Shown: positions 1 through 7,602 of the stretch, piece by piece
Position numbering within the stretch: position 1 is the stretch's first letter
How the letters are laid out: every line of letters starts with the position of its first letter
Assembly (NCBI RefSeq): GCF_018141105.1
Contig: NZ_CP054839.1
Span: 4,650,001-4,714,000, forward strand
Reading direction: 5' to 3'
Source: Saccharopolyspora erythraea
GTDB taxonomy: Bacteria > Actinomycetota > Actinomycetes > Mycobacteriales > Pseudonocardiaceae
DNA length: 64,000 nucleotides
Program-made: the position numbers and the translations under genes
Notes under the pieces: generated by a model
Told to the model about the DNA's origin: nothing
Seen by the model: only the letters and a program-made list of their open reading frames with translations
Databases searched by the model: none

Positions 1-277
1 AGAACGTCCCATAGTCGAAGTACACATCGGCCCGCCCTTCCCCCGACACCCGGTAGTGCAGGCAGCGGTGCGCCGGACCCCGATGCGCCCCGAGCTCCAG
101 CAGCCCCTCCTCCCGGAACTCCAACCCCCACTCCACCGGCGAGAACACCGCCACACCCGAAAACGACCCGATCCGCGCCCCCGCGGCATCGACGATCTCC
201 CGCTCCACACCCCAGCGCCCCCCGAGGAACCCCACCAGGTCCCGCACACCCCACAGCTGCGGCTCAGGCTCCGGCAC
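1..277 (-). CDS. DUF6314 family protein, 3' end outside window
   Basis: The first 92 residues are visible and the gene runs off the left edge. The reading WGVRDLVGFLGGRWGVERE, then a glycine-serine strand (GSFSG) and a tail rich in aromatic residues (VYFDYGTF), is the pattern I know from DUF6314, a family of small lipocalin-like proteins of about 150 residues with no assigned reaction. I chose the GTG at 277, which overlaps the end of the upstream phosphatase gene by 14 bases in another frame. A GTG at 247 is the alternative. The overlap suggests co-transcription with the phosphatase gene. In mycobacteria, as I recall, the slot after this phosphatase is held by a DUF3090 gene, so the neighbour here is different. 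Function unknown. Confidence 0.6.
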   Translation of the reverse strand, partial: MPEPEPQLWGVRDLVGFLGGRWGVEREIVDAAGARIGSFSGVAVFSPVEWGLEFREEGLLELGAHRGPAHRCLHYRVSGEGRADVYFDYGTF

Positions 278-965
278 CCGTCGAACCCCCCACCACGGCA
301 TCCGAGGACGACGAGCCCGACTCCTCCTCCTTCGGCGGCAGCAAACCCGACACGTCCCCACCGGTGTCGTTGACCCGCAACACGAACGGACGCGTCTCGG
401 TGTAGCGCACCACGCTCACCGAACACGGATCCACCACGATCCGCTGAAACCCGTCCAGATGCAGCCCCAGCGCATCGGCCAGCACCGCCTTGATCACATC
501 ACCATGACTGCACGCCACCCACACCGCGTGCGGCCCGTGCTCGGCACTGATCCGCCGGTCGTGCTCGCGCACCGCCTCCACCGCCCGCGCCTGCACCTGC
601 GCCAGCGCCTCCCCACCCGGGAACACCGCCGCCGACGGGTGCTGCTGCACCACCTTCCACAACGGCTCCTGCGTCAGGTCCTTGACCGCCCGGCCCGTCC
701 ACTGCCCGTAATCCACCTCGGCCAGCCGATCCTCGACCACCACCGGCACACCCAGCCCATCGGCCAACCCCGCCACCGTGTCCTGGCACCGCTGCAACGG
801 CGAGACCACCAACCCGCTCACCGGAATCCCCGACAACCTGCCCGCAAGCCCCTCGGCCTGCACCCGCCCCGTCTCGTCCAAACCCACACCGGCGGTACGA
901 CCCGCCAGCGTCCCGGAACCGTTCGCCGCCGACCGCGCGTGCCGCAGCAGGATGAGAGTCGCCAC
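264..965 (-). CDS. histidine phosphatase, MSMEG_4193 type
   Basis: A 233-residue member of the histidine phosphatase (phosphoglycerate mutase-like) superfamily. The phosphohistidine motif LILLRHARSAAN lies at the N-terminus, so I start at GTG 965 (VATLILLRHAR) and not at the far upstream codon at 1016. The second catalytic histidine is in VACSHGDVIKAV. The acidic stretch LAEVDYGQWTG is also typical. Family members remove phosphate from small molecules or proteins; the substrate of this actinobacterial subfamily is not settled. It lies downstream of uppP on the same strand but behind a strong terminator, so it may have its own promoter. The gene end overlaps the DUF6314 start. The family order uppP-phosphatase matches the mycobacterial arrangement I remember. 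Confidence 0.85.
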   Translation of the reverse strand: MATLILLRHARSAANGSGTLAGRTAGVGLDETGRVQAEGLAGRLSGIPVSGLVVSPLQRCQDTVAGLADGLGVPVVVEDRLAEVDYGQWTGRAVKDLTQEPLWKVVQQHPSAAVFPGGEALAQVQARAVEAVREHDRRISAEHGPHAVWVACSHGDVIKAVLADALGLHLDGFQRIVVDPCSVSVVRYTETRPFVLRVNDTGGDVSGLLPPKEEESGSSSSDAVVGGSTGAGA

Positions 966-1017
966 GCCGCCGAGGGTAGGCCCACCACCACCGGCCACCC
1001 CACACACCCCGCGCACG

Positions 1018-1055
1018 AAAAAGGGGCGGCCCGGCGCAACGCACCGGACCGCCCC
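1018..1055 (-). terminator. rho-independent terminator after uppP
   Basis: Read on the minus strand, a 15-bp stem (arms 1055-1041 and 1037-1023, two G-U pairs) with a 3-base loop is followed by five U at 1022-1018. It lies 18 bases past the uppP stop and should end the uppP transcript before the phosphatase gene. Confidence 0.85.
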
Positions 1056-1072
1056 GCGACCACCTCACCGCA

Positions 1073-1903
1073 TCACGGCTGGATGACCCCGAAACCGAGC
1101 AGACCGAACAGCACCAGACCCAACACGATCCGATACCACACGAACAGGTACACGCTGTGCTTCTGCACGTACCGCAGCAACCACGCGATCACCGCGTACC
1201 CGACCACACCGGCCACCACCGTCGCCACGATCATCTGCGCCCCCGTCGGCTGCACACCGTGCGCACTCGGCTCGAACACGTGCGACACCTCCGACACCCC
1301 GGCGGCGAACACCGCCGGAATCGCCAGCAGGAAAGAAAACCGCACGGCCGTCGGACGGTCCAACCCCAGCGACAGACCCGCCGTGATCGTCCCACCCGAA
1401 CGCGACACACCCGGGATCAACGCCAACGCCTGCGCCGACCCCATCAACACGCCATCCCGCATCGTCAACTTGTCATGACCACGCCGCTGCGCACCGAACC
1501 GCTCGGCCAACCCCATCAGGATCCCGAACAGGATCAACATCGCACCCGTGATCCACAGGCTGCGCAACGCGCCCCGGATGTAGTCCTGGAACAGAAAACC
1601 CAGCACACCGATCGGCAAGCTGCCCACGATCACATACCACGCCAACCGGTAGTCCTGCGTCCTGCGCACCTCGGCGCTGACCAGACCGCGGAACCACGTC
1701 ACCACCAACCGCACGATGTCACCGGCGAAGTAGATCACCACCGCCAACTCCGTGCCGATCTGCGTGACCGCGGTGAACGACGCACCCGCATCCGAGCCGA
1801 AGAACAACTTCGACACGATCGACAGATGCCCGGACGACGAAATCGGAAGGAACTCAGTGAGCCCCTGGACCACGGCGAGCACCATGGCCTGCAACCACGA
1901 CAA
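1073..1903 (-). CDS. uppP: undecaprenyl-diphosphatase UppP (BacA)
   Basis: An integral membrane enzyme of 276 residues that dephosphorylates undecaprenyl diphosphate. It recycles the lipid carrier for peptidoglycan and other wall polymers, and surplus enzyme gives bacitracin tolerance. The N-terminus carries the conserved [15 protein letters not shown] block with the acidic and serine residues of the active site. The second motif, PGVSRSGGT, lies at about residue 155. Hydrophobic segments alternate with short loops throughout, and the length is normal for the family. The start is TTG at 1903, preceded by GGAG at about nine bases; it gives the standard N-terminus, whereas the internal ATG would delete conserved residues. 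It is divergent from the aldo/keto reductase gene and is followed by a strong terminator. Confidence 0.95.
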   Translation of the reverse strand: MSWLQAMVLAVVQGLTEFLPISSSGHLSIVSKLFFGSDAGASFTAVTQIGTELAVVIYFAGDIVRLVVTWFRGLVSAEVRRTQDYRLAWYVIVGSLPIGVLGFLFQDYIRGALRSLWITGAMLILFGILMGLAERFGAQRRGHDKLTMRDGVLMGSAQALALIPGVSRSGGTITAGLSLGLDRPTAVRFSFLLAIPAVFAAGVSEVSHVFEPSAHGVQPTGAQMIVATVVAGVVGYAVIAWLLRYVQKHSVYLFVWYRIVLGLVLFGLLGFGVIQP

Positions 1904-2146
1904 CTAAACCCACTCCAGCACGATCGAGAGATTTCCAGTGCGGCACCGGCCCCACGCGCCGGCCACCTCGCTCCTCCGGCCAGAGATCTTGCAGTATCGC
2001 CCTCACCCACCCGGTAGCGGCCCGCCCTTACCGCCACCACGACCGCGCCACCCCAGCACACACCGCGTGACCCACACCACCACCGAAACGCCGACCGACC
2101 ACACCATGAACCCACCACGACCACGCAGCGAATACGCTCCAACACC

Positions 2147-3130
2147 GTGGAACACCGACAGCTCGGCCGCAGCGGCCTGCGCGTCTCCCGCCTCGCCCTC
2201 GGCACCATGACCTGGGGACTGGACACCGACGCCGAACAGGCCGCCGACCAGCTCGTCACCTTCCACGACGCGGGCGGCACCCTCGTCGACACCGCCGACG
2301 TCTACCAGGACGGCCACAGCGAGGAAATCCTCGGCGACCTGCTCACCACCGTCCTCACCCGCGACGACGTCGTCCTGGCCACCAAAGCCGTCGCCCGCCG
2401 CCACGACGGACCCTTCGGCGGCGGCGCCTCCCGCGCCGCACTCCTGTCCGCCCTCGACGACTCACTGCGCCGCCTGCGCACCGACCACATCGACCTCTGG
2501 CAACTGCACGCCTGGGACCCAGGCGTCCCCCTCGACGAAACCCTCGCCGCCCTCGACACCGCCATCACCAGCGGCAAAGTCCGCTACGCCGGCGTCTCCA
2601 ACTACGCGGGCTGGCAACTGGCCACCGCCGCCACCCACCAGAAAGCACACCCCACCCGCACCCCGCTGACCTCCCACCAAGCCGAATACTCCCTGGTCGA
2701 ACGCGGCATCGAACGCGAAGCCCTCCCCGCCGCCACCCACCACGGCATCGGCACCCTCGCCTGGGCCCCACTCGGCCGCGGCGTGCTCACCGGCAAATAC
2801 CGCAACACCACCCCCGCAGGCTCCCGCGGCGCCGACCCCCACCTCGCCAGCTACGTCGACCACCACCGCACCCCACGCGCCAACCGCATCGTCCAAGCCG
2901 CCGCCACCGCCGCCGAAGGACTCGGCACCACCCCGCTGACCGTCGCCCTCGCCTGGGTCCGCGACCGCCCCGGCATCACCGCCGCCATCATCGGCACCCG
3001 CACCACCACCCAGCTCAAAGCCGCCCTCACCGCCGAAGAACTCACCCTCCCCCCAGCCATCCAAGCCGCCCTCGACGACGTCAGCGAACCCGAACAGGGC
3101 TACCCCGAACGCGGCCCCACCCGCCGCTGA
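2147..3130 (+). CDS. aldo/keto reductase
   Basis: A 327-residue TIM-barrel oxidoreductase of the aldo/keto reductase superfamily, expected to reduce aldehydes or ketones with NADPH. The N-terminus (LGRSGLRVSRLALGTMTWG) is typical. The catalytic tetrad can be traced: Asp in LVDTADVYQ with its Tyr, Lys in VLATKA, and His in DLWQLHAWD. The C-terminal cofactor loop reads IIGTRTTTQL. I start at GTG 2147, the first codon giving the family N-terminus; no clear ribosome site precedes it, so it may be leaderless or start slightly differently. Third codon positions are almost all C, in line with the C-rich plus strand of this part of the window. The natural substrate cannot be read from the sequence. 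Confidence 0.9.
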   Translation: MEHRQLGRSGLRVSRLALGTMTWGLDTDAEQAADQLVTFHDAGGTLVDTADVYQDGHSEEILGDLLTTVLTRDDVVLATKAVARRHDGPFGGGASRAALLSALDDSLRRLRTDHIDLWQLHAWDPGVPLDETLAALDTAITSGKVRYAGVSNYAGWQLATAATHQKAHPTRTPLTSHQAEYSLVERGIEREALPAATHHGIGTLAWAPLGRGVLTGKYRNTTPAGSRGADPHLASYVDHHRTPRANRIVQAAATAAEGLGTTPLTVALAWVRDRPGITAAIIGTRTTTQLKAALTAEELTLPPAIQAALDDVSEPEQGYPERGPTRR

Positions 3131-3286
3131 CACCACCCACCGACCGGACCAACCCCCTACCCCGAACGCCACCACCGATGTCAAGCTGGAAGTTCGCCCC
3201 CCACCCACACCACCACCCCCACATCGGGGATGCTGGACGCAGCACCGCACCGCACCCCGCGGGCGCGCAGAACCGGGAGGTCCTCG

Positions 3287-4273
3287 TTGCGTCGTCTGGC
3301 AGCCGCCTGCATCACCGCATCACTCGCGCTCGCCGGCTGCGCGGACAACACCCCCAGCGACCCCCTCCAGGTCACCGACCAGCTCACCGCCGCCACCCCC
3401 GCCACCGCACCACCCACCCAGACCCCCGCGGGCACGATCCTGCCCACCCCGGCCGCCCAGCACAGCACCTACGACACCACCACCCACACCCTCATCACCG
3501 CGGCCGGCCCCAGCCTCACCCTCACCGACACCCGCGCACCCGGCCATCCCCCACGCACCATCGGACTGCCCGGCACCCCCGCCGCACTCCACGCCACCGG
3601 CGGCACCCTGCTCGCGGCACTGCCCGACCAGGACCTGATCACCCGCACCGACCTGCGCACCGGCCAGACCACCACCACCCGCGTCCCCGGCGGCCCCACC
3701 GACGCCACCCCGCTGCCCGACGGACGCACCGCCGTCGCCCTGCGCACCACCAAGACCGTCACCATCCTCGACGGCGACCGCAGCACCACCACCGCAACCG
3801 GCTTCCAGGGCCCCGCACAGCTGCTCACCACCGGCAACGACCTCTACGTCCTGGACCGCCTCACCACCGCCATCACCCCCATCGACCCCGCCACCGGCGA
3901 AAAAGGCGCAGGACTTCGCGCGGGCGACGGCGCCACCAACGCCGTCACCGACCGCTACCACCGCATCCTCGCCGTCGACACCCGCGGCCAGGAACTCCTC
4001 GCCTTCTCCGTAGGCCCGCTGATCATGAAACAGCGCTACCCCGTCCCGGGCGCCCCCTACGACATCGCCTACGACCCCCACCGCGACCTCGCCTGGATCA
4101 CCCTCACCGCGACCAACGAACTCATCGCCTACGACATCGCGGGCGGCGAACCCCGCCAACGCCACCGCCTGCCCACCGTCCACCAGCCCGACTCGGTGAC
4201 CATCGACCCCGACACCGGCGAGGTCTACGTCACCTCCGCGACCGGCCAAGGAACACAGGTGGTGAAAGTGTGA
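3287..4273 (+). CDS. beta-propeller lipoprotein
   Basis: A 328-residue exported lipoprotein. From the TTG at 3287, preceded by GGGAGG at seven bases, the protein begins RRLAAACITASLALAGC: two arginines, a hydrophobic stretch and a lipobox (LAGC) whose Cys would carry the lipid anchor. The upstream ATG at 3230 would add 19 residues before the signal and lacks a ribosome site. The rest has repeating blocks of the type TxTxxDTxxG and VDTRGQELLAF, ending IDPDTGEVYVTSATGQGTQVVKV, as in YncE/SMP-30-like beta-propellers. These usually bind ligands or scaffold proteins at the cell surface; no catalytic site is evident. Its stop overlaps the start of the DUF5703 gene, so the two are translationally coupled. 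Confidence 0.8.
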   Translation: MRRLAAACITASLALAGCADNTPSDPLQVTDQLTAATPATAPPTQTPAGTILPTPAAQHSTYDTTTHTLITAAGPSLTLTDTRAPGHPPRTIGLPGTPAALHATGGTLLAALPDQDLITRTDLRTGQTTTTRVPGGPTDATPLPDGRTAVALRTTKTVTILDGDRSTTTATGFQGPAQLLTTGNDLYVLDRLTTAITPIDPATGEKGAGLRAGDGATNAVTDRYHRILAVDTRGQELLAFSVGPLIMKQRYPVPGAPYDIAYDPHRDLAWITLTATNELIAYDIAGGEPRQRHRLPTVHQPDSVTIDPDTGEVYVTSATGQGTQVVKV

Positions 4274-4491
4274 TCGACAACGCCGAAGGAACCAACGACC
4301 AGGACTGGGAATACCGGCCGCTGCGCCTGCCCCCGGGCGTCACCCGCCGCAACGCAGCGACCCAGCTCAGCATCCACGCCGAGTTCGCCGGATGGGAACT
4401 CTCCCGCGTCCTGCTCTACGCCGACGGAACCCGCAAGGTCTGGCTGCGCCGCCGACGCAGCACACCCGGCGTCCCCGAACTGCTGACCTGA
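4270..4491 (+). CDS. DUF5703 family small protein
   Basis: A 73-residue protein starting at GTG 4270, inside the GTGA overlap with the lipoprotein stop. The segments WEYRPLRLPPGVTR, HAEFAGWELSRV and ADGTRKVWLRRR are the hallmarks of DUF5703, a short actinobacterial family of unknown function. It has no signal peptide and no membrane segment, and it is basic at the C-terminus. Coupling to the lipoprotein gene suggests joint expression. It ends four bases before the convergent stop of the lipoate-ligase-like gene. Confidence 0.8.
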   Translation: MIDNAEGTNDQDWEYRPLRLPPGVTRRNAATQLSIHAEFAGWELSRVLLYADGTRKVWLRRRRSTPGVPELLT

Positions 4492-4495
4492 CCCG

Positions 4496-5545
4496 TCACG
4501 GCACCCGGCCCAGCCACTGCGCGGTCCCGAACTTCGCGGCCACCAACTCCCGCGCACGCACCCGCTCGGCCTCGGTCACCGCGCCACCGGACAACCCGTG
4601 GCGCTGACCGAACCCGGCGATCAACCGCGCGATGACCTCTTCCCGCGCCAGCCCCGTCTGCCGCCGCAGCGGATCCACCCGCTTCTTCGCGCTCGCCACG
4701 CCCTTGTCGGACAGCTTCTCCCTGCCCACCCGCAGCACCTGGGCCATCTTGCCCGCGTCGATGTCGTAGGACATCGTCACGTGGTGCAACACCACCCCGC
4801 CGGACACCCGCTTCTGCGCCGCACCACCGATCTTCCCGGCATCCGAGGCGATGTCGTTCAACGGCTGGTACCACACGTTCAACCCCAGCTCCCGCAACAC
4901 ACCCAGCACCCAGTCGTCCAGGAACGCATACGACTCCGCCATCGACATCCCCGCCACCAACGACACCGGCGCGTACAACGAGTACGTCACCGTGTTGCCC
5001 GGCTCCACGAACATCGCCCCACCACCGGTGATCCGCCGCACCACCTCCACACCCAGCCGCCGCGCCCCCTCGGCGTCCACCTCGTTGCGCACCGACTGGA
5101 AACTACCGATGATCACCGCCGGAGCCGCCCACTCCCAGAACCGCAACGTCGGCGGCCTGCGACCCGCCGCCACCTCCTCGGCCAGCACCTGGTCCAACGC
5201 CATGTGCATCAGCGGCGACTGCGGACCGTCGTGCACCAACCGCCAGTCGTGCTCACCCCAGTCGCTGGCCCGCGTCACCGCCCGCCGCACCGCGACCGCC
5301 ACCGCCTCCGCGCTGAAACCCACCATCCGCACCTCAGGTCCCAGTCCACTGTGGATGCGCCGCACCAGCGACTCGGCGTCCGAACCCACCTCGGCCCCCT
5401 CCAGAGCCCGGTTGACGTCCTCCAACGCCTCGTCCGGCTCCAGGAAGAAGTCCCCGCTCAACCGGACCCCGGCCAGCCTCCCGCCCTCGACGTCCACGTC
5501 GACCACGACCAGCTTGCCACCCGGAACCTTGTACTCACCGTGCAC
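4496..5545 (-). CDS. lipoate-protein ligase family protein, accessory domain first
   Basis: A 349-residue protein joining two lipoate-ligase modules in reverse of the E. coli LplA order. Residues 1-90 (HGEYKVPGGKLVVVDVDV, then SGDFFLEPDEALEDVN) resemble the LplA C-terminal accessory domain (LplB of archaea). Residues of about 105-340 form the BPL/LplA catalytic fold, with PLMHMALDQVLAEE, the RITGGGAMFVEPGN loop that matches the ligase RRxxGGGxVxHD-type motif, and the lysine-containing DAGKIGGAAQKR. The likely role is attachment of lipoate or octanoate to E2 or GcvH proteins. Met/Phe-Val replaces the usual Val-x-His in the GGG loop, so activity may differ. GTG 5545 was chosen because family similarity begins there; the frame stays open further upstream only because of high GC. 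Confidence 0.8.
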   Translation of the reverse strand: MHGEYKVPGGKLVVVDVDVEGGRLAGVRLSGDFFLEPDEALEDVNRALEGAEVGSDAESLVRRIHSGLGPEVRMVGFSAEAVAVAVRRAVTRASDWGEHDWRLVHDGPQSPLMHMALDQVLAEEVAAGRRPPTLRFWEWAAPAVIIGSFQSVRNEVDAEGARRLGVEVVRRITGGGAMFVEPGNTVTYSLYAPVSLVAGMSMAESYAFLDDWVLGVLRELGLNVWYQPLNDIASDAGKIGGAAQKRVSGGVVLHHVTMSYDIDAGKMAQVLRVGREKLSDKGVASAKKRVDPLRRQTGLAREEVIARLIAGFGQRHGLSGGAVTEAERVRARELVAAKFGTAQWLGRVP

Positions 5546-5692
5546 CGCGCACCCCCACCGAACGACCAGTCCCCCCGACACACACGAACACCAGCACCCG
5601 GCACGTATTCCCGCCACACCGCGCGCCCCCGACACCGCACCGGGGCAAGATGAACGACGCCACCGCGGGCACGCGAAAGGCGGTACCCAGCC

Positions 5693-7255
5693 GTGAACCC
5701 CACCCTCACCGACACCGTACTGCTCACCGGAGCCCTGCTCGCCGACGGAACCGGCCGCCCCCTGCGCCCCGCCGACGTCCTGGTCCTCGAAGGCCGCGTC
5801 GCCGCCGTCGAACCCCCCGGCGTCCTGCCCCGCACCCACCCCGTGCGCGACCTCACCGGACTCGTGCTCGCCCCCGGCTTCGTCGACGTCCACTCCCACG
5901 CCGACAACGCCGCCCTGCTCGACCACGACGACACCACCAAGATCCTGCAGGGCGTCACCACCGAGATCGTCGGCAACTGCGGCTTCAGCCTCGCACCCAA
6001 CAACCCCGACCGCACCACCACCCTCGCCACCTTCCTCCAGCGCATCTTCCCGCCCGTCGACCTCGCCTGGACCGGCTTCCACGAGCTCTACGCCGCCACC
6101 GACACCGCCGGATACGTCACCAACCAGTGCCCCCTCATCGGCCACGGCACCCTGCGCATCGCCGCCACCGGCATGAGCGACGCCGCCCCCGACGACCACG
6201 CCCTGCGCACCATGCGCGACGCGCTCGAAGAAGGCATGACCGCAGGCGCGTTCGGCCTCTCCAGCGGGCTGATCTACCCACCCGCCGTCTTCGCCACCAC
6301 CGGCGAACTGCTCACCCTCGCCGAAGCGCTCGGCGGCGACGGCCTCTACGCCACCCACATGCGCGACGAGGGCTCCGGCCTGCTCGACTCCGTCGACGAG
6401 GCACTGCGCATCGGACGCGCGGCCGGGCGCACCCACATCTCGCACCTGAAGGCCGCGGGTCCCGAGAACTGGGGAACGGTGCCCGCGGCCCTCACCAAGC
6501 TCCAGGACGCCCGCCGCGACGGACACCCCGTCATGCAGGACGTCTACCCGTACACGGCGTCCTCGACCATGCTCACCGCCACCCTGCCCAAGCACTTCCT
6601 GGCCTGCGAGGCCGACGAACTCGTGGCCCGGCTCGACAGCTCCTCGGGCCGGGCCGAGCTCATCGAGGCCAACCGCGACCGCGACTGGGACACGATCCTC
6701 ATCGCCACCACGGCCAGCCACCGCCACGAAGGCCGCACGATCGCCGAGCTCGCGGCCGAACAGGACGCGCGACCCGCCGACGTGCTGGCCGACATCCTCG
6801 TCGGCGAGCGGCTGCGAGCATCCATGGTCCACTTCTCCATGCACGAGGACGACCTCGTCGCCGCGCTGGCCGACCCGCACACCACGATCGGCTCCGACGG
6901 TCTCCCGCCGGGCATCGGCGGCAAGCCGCACCCCCGGCTGCACGGCACGTTCCCCCGCGTCCTCGGCCGCTACTGCCGCGAACGCGGCGTGTTCTCGCTG
7001 CCCGAAGCAGTGCGCCGGATGACCTCGATGCCGGCGGAAGCCTTCCGGATCCCCGAACGCGGCCTCGTCGCCCCCGGTCACATCGCCGACCTGGTGGCCT
7101 TCGACGCGACCACCGTGACCGATGTCGGCGACTACCGGGACCCCGTGCACCCGCCCGCGGGCATCCCGTGGGTCGCACTGGCCGGCTACACCGTGGTCGA
7201 CCACGGGATGCATGTCGCCCCTCGCAGAGGCCGCCGTCTCACCCCGGCCTGGTGA
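5693..7255 (+). CDS. D-aminoacylase / N-acyl-D-amino-acid deacylase family amidohydrolase
   Basis: A 520-residue metal-dependent amidohydrolase. Family members hydrolyse N-acyl-D-amino acids or related amides. The metal-site motifs are all present: HxH in VDVHSHADN (about residue 68), the cysteine in GNCGFSLAPN, His in YATHMRDEG and in HISHLKAAG, and the catalytic Asp in IGSDGLPPG. A C-terminal beta-sandwich segment (GHIADLVAFDATTVTD) closes the fold. The length is as expected. GTG 5693 is the start; it is divergent from the lipoate-ligase-like gene. Cytosolic: no signal peptide. The strong C excess of the plus strand fades inside this gene, around 6.4-6.6 kb. Confidence 0.9.
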   Translation: MNPTLTDTVLLTGALLADGTGRPLRPADVLVLEGRVAAVEPPGVLPRTHPVRDLTGLVLAPGFVDVHSHADNAALLDHDDTTKILQGVTTEIVGNCGFSLAPNNPDRTTTLATFLQRIFPPVDLAWTGFHELYAATDTAGYVTNQCPLIGHGTLRIAATGMSDAAPDDHALRTMRDALEEGMTAGAFGLSSGLIYPPAVFATTGELLTLAEALGGDGLYATHMRDEGSGLLDSVDEALRIGRAAGRTHISHLKAAGPENWGTVPAALTKLQDARRDGHPVMQDVYPYTASSTMLTATLPKHFLACEADELVARLDSSSGRAELIEANRDRDWDTILIATTASHRHEGRTIAELAAEQDARPADVLADILVGERLRASMVHFSMHEDDLVAALADPHTTIGSDGLPPGIGGKPHPRLHGTFPRVLGRYCRERGVFSLPEAVRRMTSMPAEAFRIPERGLVAPGHIADLVAFDATTVTDVGDYRDPVHPPAGIPWVALAGYTVVDHGMHVAPRRGRRLTPAW

Positions 7256-7446
7256 GCGCTTCCGCTCGGTGCTGGTTTTGGTTTGGTGATCTTGGATTAG
7301 TTTTAATCAACACTGAAACAATGAATGCATTTAAAGTTAATGCGTGCCGCAAGGTCGATTCGTCCTACTTGTGGAGTATCGAACGTGCGAGCCGCCTCCC
7401 GAGGAAGCAATATCGACAGATGGTTCCCCGAACGAGAGGTGCCGGA

Positions 7447-7602
7447 ATGGAACGCTCCGACTCCGCCGCTGCTCCTCCCCAGCACCTGCTCCCCGCGGAG
7501 CTGACACCGCGGCCCAGGGACCCCCTCTCCCCCGAGCGGCGGGTGCCTGCCACTGACATCGACGAGTACGACGAGAGCCATCTGATCCGCGGCTACGACT
7601 GA
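7447..7602 (+). CDS. small hypothetical protein (51 residues)
   Basis: An ATG at 7447 follows a weak purine-rich site (GAGAGG at about eight bases) and opens a 51-residue frame. It is rich in Pro, Ala and Arg in its first half and ends in an acidic tail (DIDEYDESHLIRGYD). The 190 bases upstream are much richer in A+T than the surroundings, as expected of a promoter region. The stop overlaps the convergent monooxygenase stop by ten bases. I do not recognise the family. The size and leader-plus-acidic-tail layout would fit a small regulatory or modified peptide, but no peptide-modifying enzyme is adjacent, so this remains open. Confidence 0.4.
   Translation: MERSDSAAAPPQHLLPAELTPRPRDPLSPERRVPATDIDEYDESHLIRGYD

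Noticed and set aside
5546-7213. N-terminal extension of the lipoate-ligase-like gene by about 550 residues
   Set aside because: The open frame lies opposite the amidohydrolase gene and has glycine/valine-rich shadow composition; family similarity begins at 5545.
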